64,000 nucleotides of DNA from Brachyhypopomus gauderio (GCF_052324685.1 NC_135225.1:3864201-3928200); one strand, 5' to 3'; shown: positions 26,529 to 57,862, counted from the stretch's first letter. Notes: a model not told the origin generated them from the letters alone. Numbers and translations are program-made.

Positions 26529-28026
26529 TCTGTGGTCATGTTTGTTTTGCCATAGGGGCTGGAATTATGATATCTCATGATGCAAACCAGTTGCTTGAGT
26601 TCATTGATAATCAGGGACAAGTTCATGTCATTCAGAAATACCTGGAGAAGCCTTTGCTATTGGAACCAGGCCATCGCAAGTTTGATATAAGGTAGGATGA
26701 ACCGTGACCGCCTGTAAGTGATTTGAAGGCGAGTACGAGGCAGAAAGGAGTTTTAACACGTGACGTGTTCATCTTCCGTTTGTAGGAGCTGGGTTCTTGT
26801 TGACCATCAGTACAACATCTACCTGTACCGCGAGGGTGTGCTGAGAACATCCTCTGAACCGTACAACAGCTCTGACCTCCAGGACATGACGAGCCACCTG
26901 ACCAATCACTGCATCCAGAAGGAGCACTCACAGAACTACGGTCGCTACGAGGAGGGCAACGAGATGTTCTTCGACGAGTTCAGACAGTACCTGCTGAGCG
27001 TACACAATGTTGCCATAGAGACGTCCATCTTACCTCAGATCAAGCATATAATAAGGTATGACCAGTACTCACGCAGTGCGGGCACCAGTTTGATTACGCA
27101 GGCTGCACCCAAGTGTGGGGGATGGTGCTTTTTTTGTTTTTATAAATCTTTCTGTGTACAGCAAGCAGCAGTTCAGTCAGTTATCACTGTCTTATATCAC
27201 TCATTTGATGTGCTACAGGTAAACCAGTTCTTTTGCAGGATGCCAGTATCTCCTTTTATGTAAGTGCTGGATGTTGTCCTGTGTGAACAGGAGCTGCCTC
27301 ATGTGCATCGAGCCTGCGATCAGCACCAAACATCTCTCCTACCAGAGCTTCCAGCTCTTTGGCTTCGACTTCATGCTGGACGAGAGTTTCAAAGTGTGGC
27401 TGATCGAGGTCAACGGCGCCCCCGCCTGTGCACAGTCAGTACTTTTACATATGAGGTCATCCAGACTCATGCGTACAGATACAGATCATTTCTTGCTCTT
27501 TGCTCCTGCCTCTGGTTATTACTCTGGTTATTATTGAGCCAAATTTTCCAGTGTTTTATGACTCTTAATGTTCTTTCTGGTTTAAGAATATAAAGTACAT
27601 AGACGTTGTTCTACAAATGACTCATTTAGACTTCTAAGAAATATTCAGAGGCTATAGTAAATTTTATAGTGTCTAAAGTCAAACTTCTATTTGTGACTCA
27701 GATGAACCCAGTTTACTAATATGGAGAAGGTCATTATTGTTTGTTTAGCTCTTAGTATTTTTGGTGCTCTTAAACAGAAGTGTGTGAGTCATGACGTCTG
27801 AAGTCTGAACAGTGGTGTTCTCTCGTTTCCTGTCCTGGTTAGGAAGCTTTACCCAGAGCTGTGTCAAGGAATCGTGGATGTTTCCATCTCCAGCGTCTTC
27901 TCGCTGAGCGCAGACGCCCTCTCCAGTTCTCCTCCGTTCTCCACATCCCCATCCCTCTCCACCAACACATGCGCTTCACCCAAACTCCGAGCACCCAACC
28001 AGATCGGCCCATTCGTGAAGCTGTAA
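24548..28026 (+). CDS. ttl: Tubulin tyrosine ligase, seven coding exons
   Basis: ATP-grasp ligase that adds tyrosine back to the C-terminus of detyrosinated alpha-tubulin in the cytoplasm. Exons: 24548-24704, 25539-25617, 25973-26205, 26556-26691, 26786-27055, 27291-27434, 27843-28026. All are GT-AG and in frame, giving 400 residues (human 377). The N-terminus [17 protein letters not shown] and the motifs [27 protein letters not shown] and [20 protein letters not shown] are family-specific. Metal/ATP residues E331 and N333 (WLIEVNGAP) fall at the human numbering. The start has a good ACCACC context. In-frame ATGs at 24530 and 24401 would lengthen it but lack homology support. The last exon encodes a Ser/Pro-rich insertion before the final IGPFVKL, which explains the extra length. 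A 28-bp minisatellite begins at the first donor. Confidence 0.96.
24705..24984 (+). repeat. 28-bp minisatellite, ten units, starting at the ttl intron 1 donor
   Basis: Units start every 28 bp from 24705 to 24957 and open GTATACAGGACAC (once GTAAAC, at 24929). Two subtypes alternate irregularly, ACACTCCTG and CTGTCCCTG, and all end CTGCTGCCA. The first base of unit 1 is the first base of ttl intron 1. The array produces spurious open frames on both strands. Confidence 0.97.
26329..26388 (+). repeat. 12-bp tandem repeat, five copies, ttl intron 3
   Basis: CTGAACGTTTAC repeated five times with two substitutions (ATG at unit 4, CAT at unit 5). Confidence 0.92.
26499..26525 (+). repeat. (TG)n upstream of ttl exon 4
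   Basis: About 13 TG units ending some 30 bp before the exon 4 acceptor at 26556, where they would lie close to the branch-point zone. Confidence 0.9.
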
Positions 28027-29122
28027 GCACAGTGTGTGCGTGTGTATGTATGCTTGTGTGAACAAGAAGGCCAGAGGAAATAATCTCTTCCAAACGTGCA
28101 CTGCCAGCAGCTCTCTGGAGGAAGCCCTTCTGAAAGGCTGCCTGGGTAGAGTGGTAGGGAGGTAGGCTATTGGTGGAATGATGAAGAATGGCCCAATATT
28201 TAAAATTGCACTCTTACTTATAACAAACCGTGCGAAACGCTCGTAAATCTGCTTCTGTCTGTTACCCGCGCCCCGCGCATCAATCTGTTGGTCCTGTCAG
28301 CAGTGATATCGAGCTTTTCGAGCTAGCGATACGCTCTTCAACGTCACTGACTAGTTATGCTGGGGCCTTATTGCTCCGAGTAAGCTCTGCCTCACCAGGG
28401 TCTGCAGTATCCGAGGAAAGCTGAGGTAGTAATACATGGACAGATCTCTGAAGTTTCTCAGGAATCCTCAGGACTGTTCAAGGCACTCCGATATAACGTA
28501 GGATGGTTACAAATTTCATTCCAGTGATGTTAGTGCCTTACATATCCGTATGCCTGCCTCCTATAAAGCACTAAGTTGGCATTTCTGAAATACCACCCAA
28601 GAACGAATTGCCTCTATTGCAATCATAGAATACTGCGAGCGTACACGTTGAAGATTCGGTCTTGTCCCATTGTTGTAGCGATTCCTGTATTGGACTTTGA
28701 GTGTGTGCAGATGCAGCCTATGGCACTATCGTTCATTATTTTATAAGCCATTGTACTTTACGTTTTCTTGTTGCTACTCTAGTATGTAGTATGTAGTGTA
28801 TGTCACTGTAAATGATTCTCTCTATAGGTTCAGAAAGTGTTATTCATTTACAGTGACCGGGCTTGTCTAAAAACACTGTTGTATATTGTGAATTTAGATC
28901 AGAAAATATTGTGTATTGTACTTATCTCTGTGCTGTAGATTTAGCTCATTGTTTTGAGGCATGGTCATGTAGCATCAGTTAATGGCACCAGTGTCACTTC
29001 CTGTTGGGTTTGCTTTAATCACTGACGATGGTTTTGTCACCCAACGGTGACGGTCCATTATGCATTTTGTATTTTATCATGTGCACAGCTCAACCATCAT
29101 TTTTTCATGCTACCTCCATTGT

Positions 29123-29128
29123 AATAAA
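29123..29128 (+). terminator. ttl candidate poly(A) signal
   Basis: AATAAA about 1.1 kb after the ttl stop. The interval 28027-29122 shows no coding pattern and is taken as 3' UTR. Confidence 0.55.
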
Positions 29129-29149
29129 GACCGAAGACACTTGACTCCC

Positions 29150-30470
29150 CCGTGATCTGGTTGATCTGCCCGTTTCCCTGTTTTTCACACGTATATTATT
29201 GCCAATATGGATGAAGAAGTGTCATCATCTTACAGCGCACACATCTACGAACCATTTCACCGAGCTTCTTGGTTAAACACCTTCGTTTGGAAACTTTAGA
29301 CCAATGATATTGCCGGACATGGGAGGTGTTCACCTAGGTCTCCTGCAGCCCAGATCTACTTAAATCATACTCCATCCAGCTAAACACGCTTTTTTGAAGA
29401 CAGCAGATAGAGCAGGAATGATTGACTACTGCTCAGTGTGTAGAATGAATGAGAAAGGAAGAACACCAGTGGTGTGATGTAACCCTCGCATGCTGCAGTG
29501 CTAAGTTTGAGGTTTATGGAGTATGTATGGAGTATATACAAAACATCACATGCCATGGGGAAAAGGGAGTTGCAAATATTTAAACATTTCATTTCTTCAG
29601 TTACATCATCAGTGTTGTATCCCTACAAGCTTCTGGGATAATGTACTTATCAGTGTTACAGGCAATTTATGTTCGTCTTTTCATGTCAAGCAAAGGGTGC
29701 CTTATACTAAAGTGTAACATTAAAATGTCTGATGAGAAAAAACACAGATAGATGAGGATGGTTTTTAATTATTTGACTTCTGTTGACATTTGCTACAAAT
29801 TCAGCTGTAGGCTACTTTTTTTTTTGCATAGGGACTTTGCAACTGTCCATTGACTTGATTATGTTATTATTTTTTATGCACATCATCCTGAGCTGACATT
29901 TCATCAACTCTAACCAAAGAGAGATGGAACTGTTTGTATATTTCATTTGTATTTGAACAGATTGTGACTGTTTAATGAACATTACTGTGTAGTTTGTTTG
30001 TGCGGATTGATGCGTCGTTGTGGCATGATGTAGTAAAGTCTGCCGTCCTTGGCCACCTGAAAAGGAACTTACATTTGTGTGTTTCATCTAGCGTGCTACT
30101 TCTTCTTATTCTCCATTTGTGCAAATGAAGATCTGTAAGTATATTTGCATAATTCAGCGTCAACAAATCCCAATGTTCTGAGACGAGATTTTTTCCTATT
30201 TTGTAAAGCTTTATGCATAGTAAGTTTCGTGTGTCGAGAAAAGTAGTTTTTCATTTTTTAAAACTATTAAATTTACACTTTAATATATCAATCCATTTTT
30301 AAACAAATAACATTTTTGAAGCATTACATTTGTACTAGTCACCAGGGAGAGCCAGAGTTTGTGAAATCCCCCCATAAATTTTCAGCAATTTTGGAAGTCA
30401 TTTTGGATAAGAATTAAATGCCATGTTCTATGTATTTTTGGTCCGGCACAGTATAGCTAAAATGCACAAT
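29150..30470. other. Convergent intergenic region between ttl and klc1
   Basis: About 1.3 kb of AT-rich sequence between the inferred 3' ends of ttl and klc1. No repeat array or coding exon was recognised. Confidence 0.6.
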
Positions 30471-30479
30471 GATTAAATT

Positions 30480-32673
30480 TTTTTTAACTTTATTCAAGTA
30501 TGTACAATTTTACCACACAACACTTAAGAGAAATGAGAAAAAACAAATATGACAGACAGGGTAGGCAGCCCTTGGGGGGTTACAGGGAGGGAGTTAAAAC
30601 AGGGCATTGCCATCCTGATTAAACATGTCCAGAGACACCCACCCACCCACAGGAGTGGATATATCCCACGTCACACTCTCAGTAAACTACAGGACTGATA
30701 GGCGGTTAAGAAAAGGTCCATTAAGATCTATGAAAACACACTGAAATAGTGAAGGAACAATGCTAGGGTTTTATCACAGGTCACCCTCTCAATTGTATAT
30801 GATTTTGAGATCGCTAAATCTTTAACCTTGGATGTCATTTCTTTTCATATTGTTTTCATTTTAATACATATTCCTAAACTGACTATACGCCCACAGAGGG
30901 TACGTCAGTACAGACAAAGTGATCAACACACTATGATGCCTCACCTCACAAACGTCATTGGAATACGCACATCAAAACATACGGACATCAGTTTGTGAAC
31001 GCAAGTAACCATCAAATCAACATACTCAAAAAATGTTCAACATGCACATATTTAGACAAAGCGAGAAATAGTAACAGCTCAGAGATATGTACAAAAATTA
31101 AGAGAGAAGCACTTAATCACAAATGTAGGAGACACGAAACAAAGCAGCTTTTCACAGCTGAACGTGGTATACAAGGTCAAACAGAACCCAAACAACCCCA
31201 AATGGAGCAGCTACGGTATTGCACTTTGTCATATTGCAGCCCAATGCAATCAACACAAAAAAAAAAGATCACTGCATGAAATTGTTGACTAATGTTGAAC
31301 ATAGTTCTTCTGATTTTTCTTCTAAGAGAACCAGGACGGAGCACGGAGGTCCTTTGGAAGGTCTTTTCATCAGCAGCAGTCTGAGGCATGCTCTTTGCAA
31401 CCTGTTTCATATTTATTTTACTTCAACCGTTATGATAAAAATAATATTCCTTACAGTGCATATTCATGTGGTGACTAGTAAAACTAGAATTCACACTACA
31501 CGTGGTGACCAGTCTTTAAATATAAAATAAAAGGATTCCTGCAGTCATTCTCTCTCAGAAAATGGGTCCTGCAATAAGTCACTTGTTCTCTTTAAAAAAA
31601 TAAACCAGCTAGCACATGCATTTATATTTTATCTTCTTCAAAACTATTTGATAAACATTCTGGGAAGGCAGTCGCACATTCAAATTGTAACACGAGTTAA
31701 ACAGAACCAGTCCATCAACTCATCCAAGTCACATGGATATAGCTTTTTATATCTTATTTAAAAATTGTAACAGATGAAACTGAGGTAAAATAATTTCCTC
31801 CAACAGATAAATCCTAACAAATTCTATCACATCAGACAAGTGCAGTTTTCCTTGATATTCCAAAAATATGCTCTTTCAGTCCTGAGAAACCCCTAATCCA
31901 CTTTCTTAATTTCGGACATACATAAGAGCTTGATGGCTGTGAAGCCATCGGGTGTTAAATGACAATTTACTGTTCCTTAAACAAACTACAAAAAAAAAGT
32001 CAAACCTAATGCAGTAATGTGCATTAATGAATGTAAACAAATACCTTACTGAAACAGGTATGGTTCATAATTTATCAAAGGAATAAATAAATGCAGGAAT
32101 AAAGTTGGGACAATCTTCTCTCATGAAGCTGTACCTGTAATGTTACTGAAAAGATCACCAAAAATAAAAAGGTTTTGGTTGTCAGTGGCATTTTTTTTAC
32201 ATAACCAAAATGGATTCAATCAGGAAAAAAATTGTGTCATTTCGATACCTACAAGGACTCATCTAAGGACAGTCGTGAGTTGCCATATCCTTCACGTATA
32301 GTCCAGAAGGTCTACATCATCGCTGGGGCAAATGTGATGTGAACCAGCAGCACAGTTCACTTTTACTTCCTGTTTTCAAATTGGCAAATAACGTAGTGCC
32401 TGCAGGGTCAGTCTGCATTTCAGTGTCTACTTTTGGGTGTTATCTTGGGAGTGGGTTGAGAACATATGGTTGTTAGCGTTAATTGGGCATAATTCGCTGG
32501 TGGCTGTTTATGCTGTCTAAAGGCATAATGTTTTAAATTGTAAATTACATCACATTTTAGGAAAGTCAGGAAAGTTTAAGGCTGTCTTATAAAAACGAGG
32601 GGAGGGGGGGGGTATGGGCTTTCATCACTTGTCCACATTCCAGAACCGATCCACGTCCTTTCCGTCCAGACCT
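30480..32673 (-). other. Inferred klc1 3' UTR
   Basis: Sequence without introns or coding pattern between the klc1 stop and the last plausible poly(A) signal on that strand. The extent is inferred only. Confidence 0.4.
30489..30494 (-). terminator. klc1 candidate poly(A) signal
   Basis: AATAAA on the minus strand about 2.2 kb beyond the klc1 stop. Other AATAAA-like sites closer to the stop could be used instead. Confidence 0.4.
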
Positions 32674-50990
<18,317 letters not shown>

Positions 50991-50993
50991 TCT

Positions 50994-51012
50994 ACACACA
51001 CACACACACACA
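50994..51012. repeat. (CA)9 adjoining the klc1 start-exon acceptor
   Basis: In klc1 sense, (TG)9 followed directly by TAG|A and the start codon at 50990. Confidence 0.93.
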
Positions 51013-51569
51013 AAGGAAGATTTTTACTTTTTTATTTGCTCAATAGGCAGTCACTAAAAAAAAATGTTAGTAGAAAAAATAATTTACTTTCTCTATTTAT
51101 TTATAGTTCAGTGCATCAGCAATTTTTACAGCCAACCATAAAATCAAGTCTCCAAAAACACTTGGCACCAACACAATGTAGAAACGTCGCCCGTTTCGCT
51201 CTCTCACACTCGGTAAAGGTCACTTCCTTCGGCTTTATTTCCTCCTCACTGGGTTTGTCCTGTCTGCACAGGACTACAGGCCTAGTGGTGAAACACCTCA
51301 CATCGCAAACCACATCTTCAACAATAACAATATCTCTCCAATGTTTACAGCTGCACCTACGTTAACGACGAGCCACCGTATCAATAGTACAGACCCTGGT
51401 CTATTTTTTCTTTAAGAAGATTTCCATGCACATCGGTAACAACCCCTCCTTGAATATAAACAAACGCACTCACTTTTCTGATCATTTGCAACAGTTCAAG
51501 CACTGCTTGCTCAGAGCCGTTCACATTTCACAAAGCAAGCGTCCTTGACGTTGCCAAGACACATCTCAC

Positions 51570-51690
51570 CTGGAAAGGTGGAGCGAGGTTGCTAGGACAC
51601 AGGGAGAGGCCATGGGTAGAAGCTTAGGAGAAAACAACAGAGACTGCTGAGATTTCAACGTAGCCAGAACTGCTCAAACATCACAACCAG
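51570..51690 (-). other. Candidate klc1 5' non-coding exon
   Basis: A strong minus-strand donor, CAG|GTGAGA (exon edge 51570), lies 0.58 kb upstream of the start-exon acceptor. The upper limit is arbitrary. A more distant first exon near the CpG-containing 57.1-57.6 kb segment is an alternative. Confidence 0.3.
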
Positions 51691-52220
51691 CTCCTTGCAT
51701 GACTGTTGCCGGCTATATAGAGGAAGTGGGGTCACACAGCACTGCTGTTGTAGCCGTTAGCCTGCGTGAGCACCGATTTGAAGGGGAAGTGGGCAGCTCG
51801 CTCGTTCATGTGACCCAGAGAGGTGTTAGCACGGGGACATGTGACCGCCACCAGGAGAGGAAACACCACGACACTCAAGTACGCTCACTAACGCTTGTTC
51901 TCCACTCTATCTTGCACACATTCGTGCATCAATGGGGAATAATATAATACAAAACCAGCAGATAGTAAAACCACTGTGAAGAACATATGAGTTGTTCCCC
52001 ATTGCCTATGGACAGATGATTATAAAAGAAGTGAAACTTCAGAAAGCTTTGATCCCTAGGAACCTGGGATATGGCAAGTGTACGGCTCTTGTTTTATCTG
52101 AGATTATGGCTGACAAAAGCATCAATGTGCCCCTTTTGCTGTTATTTTTCTCCCCCCATAAACATACCAGATCAGTAAACAAAAAAGTGCCAAAAGGGGG
52201 AAAATCTGCTGTCTTGAATG

Positions 52221-54056
52221 CCAAAGGAGTGGGTAAGGTTTAACACCAAAGGAGTGGGTAAGGTTTAACACCAAAGGAGTGGGTAAGGTTTAACACCAAA
52301 GGAGTGGGTAAGGTATAACACCAAAGGAGTGGGTAAGGTTTAACACCAAAGGAGTGGGTAAGGTTTAACACCAAAGGAGTGGGTAAGGTTTAACACCAAA
52401 GGAGTGGGTAAGGTTTAACACCAAAGGAGTGGGTAAGGTTTAACACCAAAGGAGTGGGTAAGGTATAACACCAAAGGAGTGGGTAAGGTATAACACCAAA
52501 GGAGTGGGTAAGGTTTAACACCAAAGGAGTGGGTAAGGTTTAACACCAAAGGAGTGGGTAAGGTTTAACACCAAAGGAGTGGGTAAGGTTTAACACCAAA
52601 GGAGTGGGTAAGGTTTAACACCAAAGGAGTGGGTAAGGTTTAACACCAAAGGAGTGGGTAAGGTTTAACACCAAAGGAGTGGGTAAGGTTTAACACCAAA
52701 GGAGTGGGTAAGGTTTAACACCAAAGGAGTGGGTAAGGTATAACACCAAAGGAGTGGGTAAGGTTTAACACCAAAGGAGTGGGTAAGGTTTAACACCAAA
52801 GGAGTGGGTAAGGTTTAACACCAAAGGAGTGGGTAAGGTTTAACACCAAAGGAGTGGGTAAGGTTTAACACCAAAGGAGTGGGTAAGGTATAACACCAAA
52901 GGAGTGGGTAAGGTATAACACCAAAGGAGTGGGTAAGGTTTAACACCAAAGGAGTGGGTAAGGTTTAACACCAAAGGAGTGGGTAAGGTTTAACACCAAA
53001 GGAGTGGGTAAGGTTTAACACCAAAGGAGTGGGTAAGGTTTAACACCAAAGGAGTGGGTAAGGTTTAACACCAAAGGAGTGGGTAAGGTTTAACACCAAA
53101 GGAGTGGGTAAGGTATAACACCAAAGGAGTGGGTAAGGTTTAACACCAAAGGAGTGGGTAAGGTTTAACTCCAAAGGAGTGGGTAAGGTTTAACACCAAA
53201 GGAGTGGGTAAGGTTTAACACCAAAGGAGTGGGTAAGGTTTAACACCAAAGGAGTGGGTAAGGTGTAACACCAAAGGAGTGGGTAAGGTTTAACACCAAA
53301 GGAGTGGGTAAGGTTTAACACCAAAGGAGTGGGTAAGGTTTAACACCAAAGGAGTGGGTAAGGTGTAACACCAAAGGAGTTGGTAAGGTTTAACACCAAA
53401 GGAGTTGGTAAGGTGTAACACCAAAGGAGTGGGTAAGGTGTAACACCAAAGGAGTGGGTAAGGTTTAACACCAAAGGAGTGGGTAAGGTTTAACACCAAA
53501 GGAGTGGGTAAGGTTTAACACCAAATGAGTGGGTAAGGTTTAACACCAAAGGAGTGGGTAAGGTTTAACACCAAAGGAGTGGGTAAGGTTTAACACCAAA
53601 GGAGTGGGTAAGGTTTAACACCAAAGGAGTGGGTAAGGTTTAACACCAAAGGAGTGGGTAAGGTGTAACACCAAAGGAGTGGGTAAGGTTTAACACCAAA
53701 GGAGTGGGTAAGGTTTAACACCAAAGGAGTGGGTAAGGTGTAACACCAAAGGAGTGGGTAAGGTTTAACACCAAAGGAGTGGGTAAGGTTTAACACCAAA
53801 GGAGTGGGTAAGGTTTAACACCAAAGGAGTGGGTAAGGTTTAACACCAAAGGAGTGGGTAAGGTGTAACACCAAATGAGTGGGTAAGGTGTAACACCAAA
53901 GGAGTGGGTAAGGTTTAACACCAAAGGAGTGGGTAAGGTTTAACACCAAAGGAGTGGGTAAGGTTTAACACCAGAGGAGTGGGTAAGGTGTAACACCAAA
54001 GGAGTGGGTAAGGTTTAACACCAAAGGAGTGGGTAAGGTTTAACACCAAAGGAGTT
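52221..54056 (+). repeat. 25-bp minisatellite, 73 complete units plus a partial one
   Basis: Unit CCAAAGGAGTGGGTAAGGTT plus TAACA, in perfect 25-bp register from 52221 to 54045. Two variants are segregated: AGGTATAAC only up to 53111 and AGGTGTAAC only from 53261. AGGTATAAC positions 52311, 52461 and 52486 recur at 52736, 52886 and 52911, a constant shift of 425 bp or 17 units. Confidence 0.98.
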
Positions 54057-55740
54057 TAGCAAAGCTCTGCAAGTAAACCAGCTTTCATGCAACTGTTTGA
54101 AATGCAAATGTGTGTTTTGAAGTTTCCCTTAAGGAGGATCATGCCTTTGCATCACAGCCTAAGAGCCAAAATATTAAACAGGCACAATGTGTTAACAAGA
54201 CAGCCAGACCTGTCCAACCAACATAAAGAGAACCCAGAAACTCTGATCTCAGGCCAACAATGGAAAAACATATTATATATATATATATATATGTTTCAAT
54301 ATATTTGTATATCATTATATATAGTATTGAGAAGGGGTACCAGGTACAGCAGAATATCAAACACTATGCAATTAGAAATTTGAATTGCCCTGTAACGTAA
54401 TCATATGTGACAAATTTTAAAGACAAATTCAGCATTAAATGTACCATGGTCCACCTATTTTAGCTTGTGAGAAAACGAAATGTTCAAATGTTATTACTCA
54501 GTGATATTTCATGCATGTTTGTTAGGTACACAGTAGTTTTGTATTCGGTGTTAAATATAAGCCTAATGATTTGAGTTCAGTTATCCAGTCATTAATATTA
54601 TTAATTTCATAAATATCCATGTACATTCAATTTTGAAAAATATATAATTTGGCTGTCAAACTGAATCAAAATATAATCAATACTGAATTAGGACCTGATA
54701 TATCGCAATTAATCCTAATAAGCCCTAATAGGGCTATAAAAAGACATGCTGTCCAGAGATCTGCTCTGGGTCGTGATGAAAATGAAGGCAGTAGTGAAAC
54801 ATCTGCTCAGGTTGGTCATTTTATGACTCAGCTAAACAGGAGCTTTGAACGTTTTGATTGTACTAAAGCACAAATACCCTTTGGAGCTTTTTACCCCCCT
54901 AACCCAAACAGAGAAACAAACCTACAAAAATACAGCAGTGGACCTTAAATGTAGACCGGACATGCAGCATATTAAAGAAACATTTAAATATTTGTTTCTT
55001 AGCAAATAAATGACACAGCACATAATCAAAACTCTCAATATTGAATCACAACGTTCTAAATCACCAGAGAATTGTCATAATTATCTCAATCTCCCTCACT
55101 ACACATTTTCTGCAGTGAGTTACACAAGGTGACACACTGAAATTGCACATCAGAAGTACATAATCAGAGAATGAGAAGAAACAAACGGAAAACAATTATA
55201 GAAATAGAGGAAGTAGGAACTATTGGTATAAGACGGCACTGATTGTCCGAGGCTGACGAGAGATTGGTTATTCGGAACTAGTGCGTGTGTTACTCTGATC
55301 AAACTGCATTATGACTCACTCTCCTGTCCACCAGGAAACACTTGTGATGTCAGCAGGGGGAAGGGGAGGCGACAACGCCCTAATGCCTAACAAGTGTGTC
55401 AACACCACAGGGTATACCTTCCCTGCAAAGGATTCACTTAGCAACAATGTATGAAAGCCACACGTCATCTAGAGAAGGACAGAGTATACTTGGAATGACA
55501 AGGATTCTTCACCAGCCACTGCTCAGCATTTTGATAATGTCTGTCTGTCTTCACTGTTTAAAAACAAAACTTTAAAACTACACTTCATCTACCTCTACGT
55601 CATCACAACCCGCAATACCTGATCTCTGCATAATTTATGAAGCACCTGATGAGGGCTTTTATCTCCAGTTTAGCCCTGGGAAAAGTTCACAATAAGAAAT
55701 CATTCTGGAATTTAAATGTTAGCCAACATGGGCTGCAGGG

Positions 55741-56442
55741 TTCAGATCCAGTATACATGGACGACAGGGTTCAGATCCAGTATACATGGACTACAGGGTT
55801 CGGATGCAGTACACAAGGACGGCAGGGTTCAGATCCAGTACACAAGGACGGCAGGGTTCAGATCCAGTATACATGGACGACAGGGTTCAGATCAGATCCA
55901 GTGTACATGGACGACAGGGTTCAGATCCAGTGTACATGGACGACAGGGTTCAGATCCAGTATACATGGACTGCAGGGTTCAGATCCAGTATACATGGACT
56001 ACAGGGTTCAGATCCAGTATACATGGACTACAGGGTTCAGATCAGATCCAGTGTACATGGACGACAGGGTTCAGATCCAGTGTACATGGACGACAGGGTT
56101 CAGATCCAGTATACATGGACTGCAGGGTTCAGATCCAGTATACATGGACGACAGGGTTCAGATCCAGTATACATGGACGACAGGGTTCAGATCCAGTATA
56201 CATGGACGACAGGGTTCAGATCAGATCCAGTGTACATGGACGACAGGGTTCAGATCCAGTGTACATGGACGACAGGGTTCAGATCCAGTATACATGGACT
56301 GCAGGGTTCAGATCCAGTATACATGGACTACAGGGTTCAGATCCAGTATACATGGACTACAGGGTTCAGATCAGATCCAGTGTACATGGACTACAGGGTT
56401 CAGATCCAGTATACATGTACTACAGGGTTCAGATCCAGTATA
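55741..56442 (+). repeat. 29-bp minisatellite with periodic 34-bp units, about 24 copies
   Basis: Unit TTCAGATCCAGTATACATGG plus ACGACAGGG. Some units carry a GATCA duplication (TTCAGATCAGATCC) and are 34 bp long, near 55886, 56037, 56217 and 56367, that is every five or six units. All three plus-strand frames remain open, which is a repeat artefact. Confidence 0.96.
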
Positions 56443-57862
56443 ACTGTGTGCACGTTTGTCCCTTGTGCAAAATTCCGTTTACACTGAAGGCTGGTGGTGA
56501 TCATTTTTCAATGCGTTGCATGCCTGATGTCACAAATAAAAAATAATAAAAGAGATCAAGAGTATTTTAGATGTGCTCACGTTATTTAGCTAGCTTGTTT
56601 CGTGTGTGTGTGTGGCCATGTTTTCACTGCATGAAAACAAATACCATTTAGTTGTCACTTTAAAAGGTTGTATTCATGGCTGCAAACACACGCCACACTA
56701 TCCGACCAGACGCGTACTGGGCCGGAGGACGAGGGCACGTCAGCCCAGTACAACCACCGCTTGAATACCAATTCAGACCCAGAGAGGCCCGACCAGCTCC
56801 ACAAACACCACCGACCAGACAGCCCCAGCTCCAGGGACAAACCCGAACCGGACAAACCCGAGCCCTGGTCCAGCTGGGGTACCGTGTGTGACCTTAATAA
56901 AGATATTAGTCTGAAATTATAACTGGTTTTGTTTTATTTCGTTCCCCCAGCTGACCCGGTTGGGCCGGCTAACGTTACGGCTAGCTAACCTCGCTAGTAC
57001 CGCCTATAAAAGCTCGTTTAGTCTTGGTTATGTAACTTTGTTTTTTAATATTTTTTTATTTGCAATACACAATTAGCCCAGCCCAGTCACATAAACTAAA
57101 ACTACGCATTTAGTCAGTAGTAACGTTGGATAAACGTAAAGAAAACAGTGCAGATATTCCGATAGAAACTAGAACCAGTCTCCAGCCACACACACTCCTA
57201 ACTGGACGTGTGGTCTCCTCTAACGTGGACCAGTACAGATGTTGACCTGCTGAACGCCTTTTACAGTCTGTAAAGTTACACGTTACTGTACAGACTGACC
57301 ACACACGTCGCACACGCTCCCAGTATGACCAGTTATCCCAGTTCCACCCCGCCAGCCCAGTCGGACAGCCCGTACCGTTCTGGAGAACATGCAGCCGTCG
57401 CCAGGTTGGGTTCACAGGTCCGCAGGTCCGCCACACGGTGATTCGTGTTATCTGGTGGTGTTAGAAATGTGGGCTGAGGTGGTAGTTGCCCCTCCGGTGA
57501 GGCGATGCCCTCCCACAAACTGCCCCGCGTTGCCCCAGACCAAAGGAAGTGGCTCCGTGCGGCAGCGCCACATCACTCGGGTCTGTGTGAGTGTGAGTGG
57601 GGTGGGTGTTAAGGAGACAGTAGTGTGTGGCTCCCTCTGTGAATGTCATTCAATTATCCTCTTAAATTAAAGTATTTCATGCGTTTGTTGGATAAAGTGG
57701 AATCGCACGAAATGTTAAATCATTATATTTAAGCATTAATTAAAATATGAAATCACCACTTTACAGTAGTCATATGACTTTGTATTGCACTCGAATATAA
57801 CAACTAAGACCCAAACAAACAAAAAAACACCACATGTATGTTTGACATTTCATGGTTGTTGT

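Larger units (their letters stand above)
51700..57860. other. Region between klc1 and coa8, dominated by minisatellites
   Basis: Holds a 1.83 kb 25-bp array (52221-54056), a TA run near 54270, a 29-bp array (55741-56442), and a CpG-containing segment at about 56.7-57.6 kb that could contain a promoter. A 75-85 codon Pro/Asp/Arg-rich frame at 56668-56922 with an AATAAA near its end has no recognised homology and is not called. Confidence 0.55.

Noticed and set aside
52015-52243. Lys-rich 75-codon frame leading into the 25-bp array
   Set aside because: No homology recognised and its end is repeat sequence.
52221-54056. Regular repeat array considered as a CRISPR or telomere-like tract
   Set aside because: Units are contiguous with no unique spacers, and the GGGTAAGGTTTAAC core is not TTAGGG. 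It is a minisatellite.
55637-56546. Long plus-strand frames with Asp/Tyr/Thr/Trp repeats
   Set aside because: All three frames are open because of the 29/34-bp minisatellite. No splice or homology support.
56668-56922. 85-codon Pro/Asp/Arg-rich frame with AATAAA close to its end
   Set aside because: No recognised homology, no clear acceptor, low-complexity composition and a competing open frame. Left uncalled, though a terminal exon of an unknown gene is not excluded.
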